DNA of 64,000 nucleotides from an uncultured Lachnospiraceae bacterium (GTDB lineage: Bacteria; Bacillota; Clostridia; Lachnospirales; Lachnospiraceae). The translations under genes and the position numbers were made by a program. Position 1 is the stretch's first letter; each line of letters starts with the position of its first letter. The notes beneath the pieces were generated by a model, which made no database searches, had not been told where the DNA came from, and worked only from the letters and a program-made list of their open reading frames with translations. Of the stretch, positions 58,616 to 64,000 are shown piece after piece. The stretch covers positions 22,440 to 86,439 of the forward strand of contig CAJTUB010000006.1 in assembly GCA_910579465.1 (NCBI GenBank). The letters run 5' to 3'.

Positions 58616-60103
58616 TTATAAGAAATCCAGCAAAGAAGTCTGTACCAGCTTGGAAGCTGCCGATAAAGAGGAGTTATAAATGGTCTCTGCCGAACTATAC
58701 TTAATAATCGTATCCACCAGGTCTACATCCTCGTTTGAGGAAAGCAGATCCTCAAAGTCAACCTGCTGGTCCTTCAGTCTGCTCTGCGTCAGCAGCAGGC
58801 GGTTATACCGTCCACCAAGGTCTGACAGCGCGACATTTACCTTATCCTGCATGGCAACCGTGTCTGTCAGTCCGCCTGCAAAGGTTGCCTGCATAATATC
58901 GGTCCGCAGCGTAAACTCTGAATTCAGCTGCTCCTGGATTCCCTCGAGCGCCTTTCTCTGCTCCGGTGTCAGATTCGTGTCCTCTAACATCTTTTTTACT
59001 TCGTTTATCTTCTCTTCGGTTTCCGTCACATTATTTACCGCATTAATAATATCATCGATTGCCCGCCCGATATCATGGGAAAACGCTTCGTGTCCCTGCG
59101 TATTGATGGTAAGCTTCTGGTTAAAGTTTACCTCATACTGAATCTGCTGGTCCTGCTTTTCAAAATTCAGAACCTCGCTCCCGTCTTCGTTCGTTCTGGT
59201 ACAGTTAAAGTAATGCTCCGGCCTGAGGTCGTTCGTATGGAAGTTTTTCTTCGTATACTTCACATTGATATGCTCGGAATTGCGTACCTTCTCATATGCC
59301 GCATTTCCGTAAATCAGCTCGCCGGTTTCCTTGATGAAATAAACATCATCCTCTCCCGGATGATAAGCATCCGGATCCGTAAGCGCCTTTTCCGTCACCG
59401 TAAGCGGCAGCTCCAGCAGATTCCCGTCACCGTCCGTACTGCCGTCCGTATAGGTCACCGTGACTCCATCCTCCAGATTCCCGTACGCAAGCCGCATCCG
59501 GTAAATCTGTATCTGGTTCGGCATTGTCTTATCAAAAGCCCCCGGATTGTCCTTATCAAATGCATTGATATCCACATTATTGACAACCTTAAACTTGATA
59601 TCGATATCCTCGCCGGACAGAGGCTCCGTAATCTCGTAGGTATAAGAGCTCTCGTCCTCAGCAAAGATTAACGGCGTATCCGTCTTATAACCGGAAAATA
59701 CATACCGTCCCGCATAATTGCTGTTGCCCTCCTGGTAAATCTGCTGCTTCAGTTCGGAAAGGTTCGTTACAATGCTGTTTCGGTCCTTTGCCGTAAGCGG
59801 GTCGTTCGCGCCCTGGTTACAGTACGTATTCATCTGCCGCAGAATCTCATTTACGACATCCAACGAGCTCTCTGTCGTATCCATCCAGGAAAGTGCATCC
59901 GGTATATTCTTTTCCACATACTGTGACAACTCAGCAAGATTCGTACGGAGTTTTAACGCACGCACCGCAACAATCGGGTCATCGGACGGCTTTTGTATCT
60001 TCTTTCCCGTAGAATACTGGTTTTCCAAAGTGGAAAGCAGATTCTTGTTGTTATTGATATTATGCAACACATTGTTGGTCATCATTTTATTGGTAATCCG
60101 CAT
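58616..60103 (-). CDS. flgL: Hook-filament junction protein FlgL
   Basis: A 495-residue protein with flagellin-like ends: MRITNKMMTNNVLHNINNNK at the start and a late IIKYSSAETIYNSSLSAASK. The conserved coiled-coil domains flank a long variable centre (about 150-370), which makes it longer than the 300 residues seen in Bacillus. FlgL (HAP3) joins FlgK to the filament. It lies 23 bases after flgK. Both ends show the full motif, so no truncation is seen. Confidence 0.93.
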   Translation of the reverse strand: MRITNKMMTNNVLHNINNNKNLLSTLENQYSTGKKIQKPSDDPIVAVRALKLRTNLAELSQYVEKNIPDALSWMDTTESSLDVVNEILRQMNTYCNQGANDPLTAKDRNSIVTNLSELKQQIYQEGNSNYAGRYVFSGYKTDTPLIFAEDESSYTYEITEPLSGEDIDIKFKVVNNVDINAFDKDNPGAFDKTMPNQIQIYRMRLAYGNLEDGVTVTYTDGSTDGDGNLLELPLTVTEKALTDPDAYHPGEDDVYFIKETGELIYGNAAYEKVRNSEHINVKYTKKNFHTNDLRPEHYFNCTRTNEDGSEVLNFEKQDQQIQYEVNFNQKLTINTQGHEAFSHDIGRAIDDIINAVNNVTETEEKINEVKKMLEDTNLTPEQRKALEGIQEQLNSEFTLRTDIMQATFAGGLTDTVAMQDKVNVALSDLGGRYNRLLLTQSRLKDQQVDFEDLLSSNEDVDLVDTIIKYSSAETIYNSSLSAASKLVQTSLLDFL

Positions 60104-60126
60104 CGTATCTGCCTCCTTATAGATGA

Positions 60127-61968
60127 TTATACACCCATGTAGTTAATTAGCTTGTCATAAATTTCATTCATCACGGAAATAACCTGCGCCGAAAGATTAT
60201 AGGCCTGCTGGTAACGCATCAGGTTCATGGCTTCCTCCTCGGTATCTACTCCGCCGATGGACAGCCTCTGGTTATCAATCGCTGCTACCATGTCCTTCTG
60301 GCTCTTCGTGAAATTCAGGGCTGCCTTCGTATCAATACCGACCTCTGCAATCAGCGTCTGCAGGAATGCTGCCGGCTTTCCCTGACGGAACATGGAGGTG
60401 TCCTTCTTCAAATCCAGAAGCTCCTGCGCCTTGTCGTAATTGCCGACGCCGTTTACAATCTCCGAGGCTGCGGCAAATTTGGAAGAATCCTTCTGTATCG
60501 CACTATTGACACAGATATTCTCCGCCGTGATATGATAGTAGGAGCTGTATACCGTGCTTAAATCGTCCGGCAGGAACTGCCCAGTCTGGGAGCTGAAGGA
60601 AAACGGGTCATAGCCGTCCGCCCCTTCTTTTCCATACACGCCGAACTTATACTCTTTTCCGCTCACCTTATTCGTCGCCGTGAAAAAGTCCTGTCCTGCT
60701 TCCCCGTTCAAATCCACGCCGGATTTATGAATCTCGTTGAACTTCTTTGCATAAACACGCAAAAACTCGTTCATCTGTGCCATATAATACGGAATGCCCT
60801 TATAATTTACCGACCTTCCGATAAAGGAAATCTCTTCGTCCGCATAGTTCCGCACCGGCTCCGTCAAAAAGAACTCATAGGTATATTCCCCTGTATCCTT
60901 GTCAATGGAAACCTCAAACGATTCGTATTCATATACTACCGTACCAATCGTAATTTCACCACTCTCCGGGATGTTCAGCTTCGACTCCTCATTGACGGTC
61001 GGATGGGTCATTGTCACCGAACGCATTCCTGTATACGCCGTTACGGTTCCTTTCAGGTTATCGGAATTATTGCCATCGCGTACCTCAAACAATGCCTTAA
61101 TGCTTCCGCTCTGGGTATAAGCATACGGATTAAACTGCTGTCCGTTATCCCAGACAATATCGTAAAGTCCGTCCGCATCCGTCTGGTTCTTCCTGTGCTC
61201 GCGCGGCTTTATTCCCAGCTGGTGGGTCTCATAGGTATCAACCAGCGTCTGTCCGTCTACCTTTACGGTATACGACTTTAAACCGACCGGGCCGGAGGAA
61301 ACCTCCTCGACCGAAACATTGATAATCGTGGAAAGTTCATCCACCATAAGGTTTCTTGCATCCCGCAAATCATTTGCGTTGGTTCCGCCGATTTCCACGG
61401 TATTAATCTGCTTTGTCAGCGATGCAATCTCCGCAGCAAGCGCATTCACACGGTCTACCTGGTTTTTAATCTCAAAATTACAGTCCTTCTGCACTGCCTG
61501 CAGATTCGTAAACAGGGAATTGAAATATTCACAAAAGCTCTGTGCAACATTGGTCACCTGCGTCCTTACCGTAAGGTTCGCCGGGTCCTTTTCCAACTCC
61601 TGAATCATATCGTACATGGAATCAAAGGTTGTGGTAAAGCCCTGCAGCTGAATCTCATTCAGATAGGACTGGAGCTGTGACATATAATTTGATTTAGTCG
61701 CATAGCTGCCGTAAATCGAATTATTATTCCGGTACTTTGCATCGTAATACTCACTTCTCTTCTGGGTAATCGATGCAACCTCCACACCGCTTCCGACCAT
61801 ACCGTGCCTGCCATATACACGGAGCGCATTGCCCGCCCTCTGCTCGATTACCTGTCTTGTAAAGCCCAGGGTTTCAACATTGGCAATATTATGCGCGGTT
61901 GTGTTCAAGCCGCTGTGCGCAGTGTATAATCCGCTTTTTCCGATATCCAGTCCGAAAAATGTATTCAT
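60127..61968 (-). CDS. flgK: Hook-associated protein FlgK, copy nearer flgL
   Basis: A 613-residue HAP1. TAHSGLNTTAHNIANVETLG and FTRQVIEQRA near the start and the end block AMNLMRYQQAYNLSAQVISV are conserved. Its N- and C-terminal coiled coils are complete. It is followed by flgL after 23 bases and preceded by a second FlgK gene after 45. FlgK forms the junction at the hook tip. Confidence 0.93.
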   Translation of the reverse strand: MNTFFGLDIGKSGLYTAHSGLNTTAHNIANVETLGFTRQVIEQRAGNALRVYGRHGMVGSGVEVASITQKRSEYYDAKYRNNNSIYGSYATKSNYMSQLQSYLNEIQLQGFTTTFDSMYDMIQELEKDPANLTVRTQVTNVAQSFCEYFNSLFTNLQAVQKDCNFEIKNQVDRVNALAAEIASLTKQINTVEIGGTNANDLRDARNLMVDELSTIINVSVEEVSSGPVGLKSYTVKVDGQTLVDTYETHQLGIKPREHRKNQTDADGLYDIVWDNGQQFNPYAYTQSGSIKALFEVRDGNNSDNLKGTVTAYTGMRSVTMTHPTVNEESKLNIPESGEITIGTVVYEYESFEVSIDKDTGEYTYEFFLTEPVRNYADEEISFIGRSVNYKGIPYYMAQMNEFLRVYAKKFNEIHKSGVDLNGEAGQDFFTATNKVSGKEYKFGVYGKEGADGYDPFSFSSQTGQFLPDDLSTVYSSYYHITAENICVNSAIQKDSSKFAAASEIVNGVGNYDKAQELLDLKKDTSMFRQGKPAAFLQTLIAEVGIDTKAALNFTKSQKDMVAAIDNQRLSIGGVDTEEEAMNLMRYQQAYNLSAQVISVMNEIYDKLINYMGV

Positions 61969-62013
61969 GTGTTACACTTCCTTTCTTATGCCGTTTCCCG
62001 TATGGTGAAACTG

Positions 62014-63768
62014 TTATACGCCAAGCGTATTCAGAATATGCTCAATCATTTCGCTGACCACATTGACATATCTGGCGGAAGCGTTGTAAGCATGCTGATA
62101 TTTAATCAGCTGCGTCAGCTCCTCATCCGTAGACACTGCCATGACCTTAAGACGGTCATTGTTGATGCTGTTTGCCATAGCCTCCTGCGTCTTTGCCAGG
62201 GTCTCGTACTTCTCACCCCTGGTGCCGATATCGCCTACCAGCGAAATATAATATTGATTAAAATTGTTATAGTCCAACTCATTCGGATTCAGGGTCGCAA
62301 ACGGTGCCTGCCATGCCGAAAGAAGCGCCTCTGCCACATCAATATCGAAATCCCCGGTATTGGTATTCTTGGAAAGCGGAAGCTTGGAACGGTCCTTCAG
62401 AATCTCCGGATTTACTTCAATCTCTCCCAGCGTATACAGCGAATAATTGTCTGCCGGGTCCTCCTTATTGTAAATGTAAACCATTTCCTTGCTGCCGTCT
62501 GCCAGAGTCACCTCCTGCAAATCCTGATAACGCTTCATGGACTTTCTGGAAAAAAGCTCGGTTCCCATCGTCTTATCCTTATCCATGCCGACGGATGCCT
62601 TCTCCGTATCCAGTACCAGTATCGTTTCCCCGTTCTCAAGCATAATTTCCTTGTTCGGACAGAGAATATCATTAATTGTTGTGACGATTCCATGAATCAG
62701 CTGGTCAAACTGGGACTGGGCTGCCATAATAACAGAATCGTTAATCTCTTTATTGTACTTCTTTGCCGCAATCTGAAAGGCTCCCATCGCCTCCTCATAG
62801 GAAGCATCATCCTCGAAATCCTCCCTCTTCGGCTTTACCGGAATATCGGTAAACTTCGCTGCCTTACGGCCTCTTGCCAGAATAATTCCCTTTAAGGAAC
62901 CGATATCCGTATCATCTACGGAGCTTGGCGAGCGGTCAAAGTTGAATACCTCCGCATTGCCGAGCATCGGCCAGTATGGCACCAGCATCTGGGAATCTTC
63001 CGAAATAAACTTTGTGTCCATATGGAACACATTATCTTCCAGAAGGAACGGAACTCCCTCTGCCCGGATTGATACTGTCCCGTCTGTTTCCTCTCTGTAG
63101 GTGATATCAATCAGTCCGCCCAGTTCATCCAGAAGAAGGTTTCTTGTATCCCGTAAATCATTTGCCTGTTCCAGCCCTGTTGCTTCATAAAAACGGATTT
63201 TGCCGTTCAGCTCCTTAATTTCATCGCCGATTTCGTTAATCCGGTCCACTTTCTTCTGTATCTGGCCGTTCAGTTCAATCTGATAGGTCTCAATCTGCTC
63301 GTAGATGTTCTCGGCATGCTGGATAAAATTAACGCCGCACTGAATCAGGGTCGCGCGGGTTACAATACTATCCGGCTCCTTTGCCATCTCCTGCAATGAT
63401 TCCCAGAAATCCGCAATTGAGGTCCGGAACTGCACGCCTTCCAGCTCGCCTAATACTTCCTGTACCTCAGAAGCCGCCTCGTACTGCACCTGATAAAAGC
63501 CCTGCCGTCCTGTTTCTCTCCGGTAGGACTGGTCTAAAAACTGGTGCCGCACCTGTCTTACAATCTGTGTATCGACACCGAGACCAATCTGCCACTTGGA
63601 AATCTTATTCCCACCGACATTATTATATAGCGTATCCATCATCACCGTCTGCTGTCTGACATAGCCTTCCGTCTCAGCATTTCCGATGTTATGTGCTGTT
63701 GTATTTAATGCATTCTGGCTTGTTTTCAGCCCCGATACACCAATATAAATACCGCTCATCAAACTCAT
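62014..63768 (-). CDS. flgK: Second FlgK paralogue
   Basis: A 584-residue HAP1. I use the ATG at 63768, seven bases after GGAGGG, which starts MSLMSGIYIGVSGLKTSQ. NALNTTAHNIGNAETEGYVR and the end ELTQLIKYQHAYNASARYV are clear FlgK blocks. It differs from the downstream copy in most of the central region, so duplication is old. Both have complete ends and strong ribosome sites, so both are probably used. Division of labour is unknown; one may form the hook side and the other the filament side of the junction. Confidence 0.92.
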   Translation of the reverse strand: MSLMSGIYIGVSGLKTSQNALNTTAHNIGNAETEGYVRQQTVMMDTLYNNVGGNKISKWQIGLGVDTQIVRQVRHQFLDQSYRRETGRQGFYQVQYEAASEVQEVLGELEGVQFRTSIADFWESLQEMAKEPDSIVTRATLIQCGVNFIQHAENIYEQIETYQIELNGQIQKKVDRINEIGDEIKELNGKIRFYEATGLEQANDLRDTRNLLLDELGGLIDITYREETDGTVSIRAEGVPFLLEDNVFHMDTKFISEDSQMLVPYWPMLGNAEVFNFDRSPSSVDDTDIGSLKGIILARGRKAAKFTDIPVKPKREDFEDDASYEEAMGAFQIAAKKYNKEINDSVIMAAQSQFDQLIHGIVTTINDILCPNKEIMLENGETILVLDTEKASVGMDKDKTMGTELFSRKSMKRYQDLQEVTLADGSKEMVYIYNKEDPADNYSLYTLGEIEVNPEILKDRSKLPLSKNTNTGDFDIDVAEALLSAWQAPFATLNPNELDYNNFNQYYISLVGDIGTRGEKYETLAKTQEAMANSINNDRLKVMAVSTDEELTQLIKYQHAYNASARYVNVVSEMIEHILNTLGV

Positions 63769-64000
63769 AGGTGTACCCTCCTTCAATTTTTTGCCTTATA
63801 GTTACTATTCACAGTTGATATGGTTTCACCGACAGGCGCGTCATGCTGGCATGTAAGCAACAGTCCGTGAAACCATATCAGGTCTGTGAAACAGTCACCC
63901 CGCCCGCAAGCGACGCTTGCGGCAGCGCTCCTCTCGTTTCCTTTTCGGGTTGGCAGACGCTTCGCTTCTGCCCGAACCTCGCGCCCTCCGGCGCTCGGTC
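63769..64000. repeat. Non-coding palindrome-rich end of window
   Basis: No gene is seen. TGATATGGTTTCAC (63816-63829) and its exact reverse complement (63867-63880) flank 37 bases. Further on, GCAAGCG/CGCTTGC (63904 onward), GGCAGA/TCTGCC and GCGCC/GGCGC repeats follow closely, and GC content rises. It resembles a dispersed repeat or the edge of an inserted element. Confidence 0.55.

Noticed and set aside
1..64000. tRNA, rRNA, CRISPR arrays and complete insertion sequences
   Set aside because: I looked for cloverleaf ends, rRNA cores, spaced repeats and transposase motifs and saw none, apart from the recombinase remnant. A dedicated scan could still find a weak RNA gene.

Overview
The window reads as chromosome of a motile, spore-forming, anaerobic Firmicute, most likely a Lachnospiraceae member (Roseburia-like at family level; genus not decided). 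The grounds are a complete Rnf complex in the clostridial order C-D-G-E-A-B, a spoIIID gene behind a textbook sigma-E promoter, a late flagellar block with csrA/fliW and tandem flgK genes, a prfB with its in-frame TGA, and many plant-glycan enzymes. Nearly all core genes lie on the minus strand; most plus-strand genes are in accessory stretches.

Layout. 1-7.1 kb: a two-component system with a membrane-protein gene cut by the window edge, a small membrane protein, a lipoprotein nuclease, and a type III restriction (Res-like) subunit with no Mod partner. 7.3-11.4 kb: a GNAT gene and a GH127 beta-L-arabinofuranosidase divergent from an AraC regulator. 11.5-18.3 kb: an AT-richer plus-strand-biased island with a flavin reductase, a MerR/ABC export operon, and a restriction-modification-like set (HNH nuclease, XRE controller, divergent large methyltransferase). 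18.4-26.3 kb: a seven-gene operon whose enzymes can be laid end to end as L-galactose to L-galactonolactone, L-galactonate, D-tagaturonate, D-altronate and 2-keto-3-deoxygluconate. 26.6-36.2 kb: cheW, prfB, secA and hpf, with GH32, an EF-hand-like lipoprotein and a broken serine recombinase inserted between secA and hpf.

36.2-36.8 kb is non-coding, AT-rich and packed with inverted repeats and DnaA-box-like 9-mers. 36.8-45.2 kb holds a polysaccharide deacetylase, purE, an M29 aminopeptidase, two small membrane proteins, an SbcD/SbcC-type (YhaO/YhaN-like) pair and a zinc-ribbon membrane protein. 45.2-50.4 kb is the rnf operon. 50.6-52.2 kb holds spoIIID and an AraC/GyrI-type regulator preceded by a decayed copy of the spoIIID leader. 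52.2-63.8 kb is flagellar: flgK, flgK, flgL, fliW, csrA, then after a terminator overlapped by a sigma-D-type promoter flaG, fliD, fliS, a FliT/FlgN-type chaperone and a secreted protein. The last 200 bases are palindrome-rich and non-coding.

How it fits together: the flagellar genes, hpf, secA and prfB keep the relative order known from Bacillus subtilis, so much of the window looks like an old syntenic block opened by insertions. The glycan enzymes (GH127, GH43, GH32) lack signal peptides and would act on imported oligosaccharides. Rnf would couple reduced ferredoxin to NAD and an ion gradient. Start codons were reassigned where a ribosome site or promoter lies inside the longest open frame (Res, GH32, M29 peptidase, SbcD-like, hpf, rnfA, purE and others).
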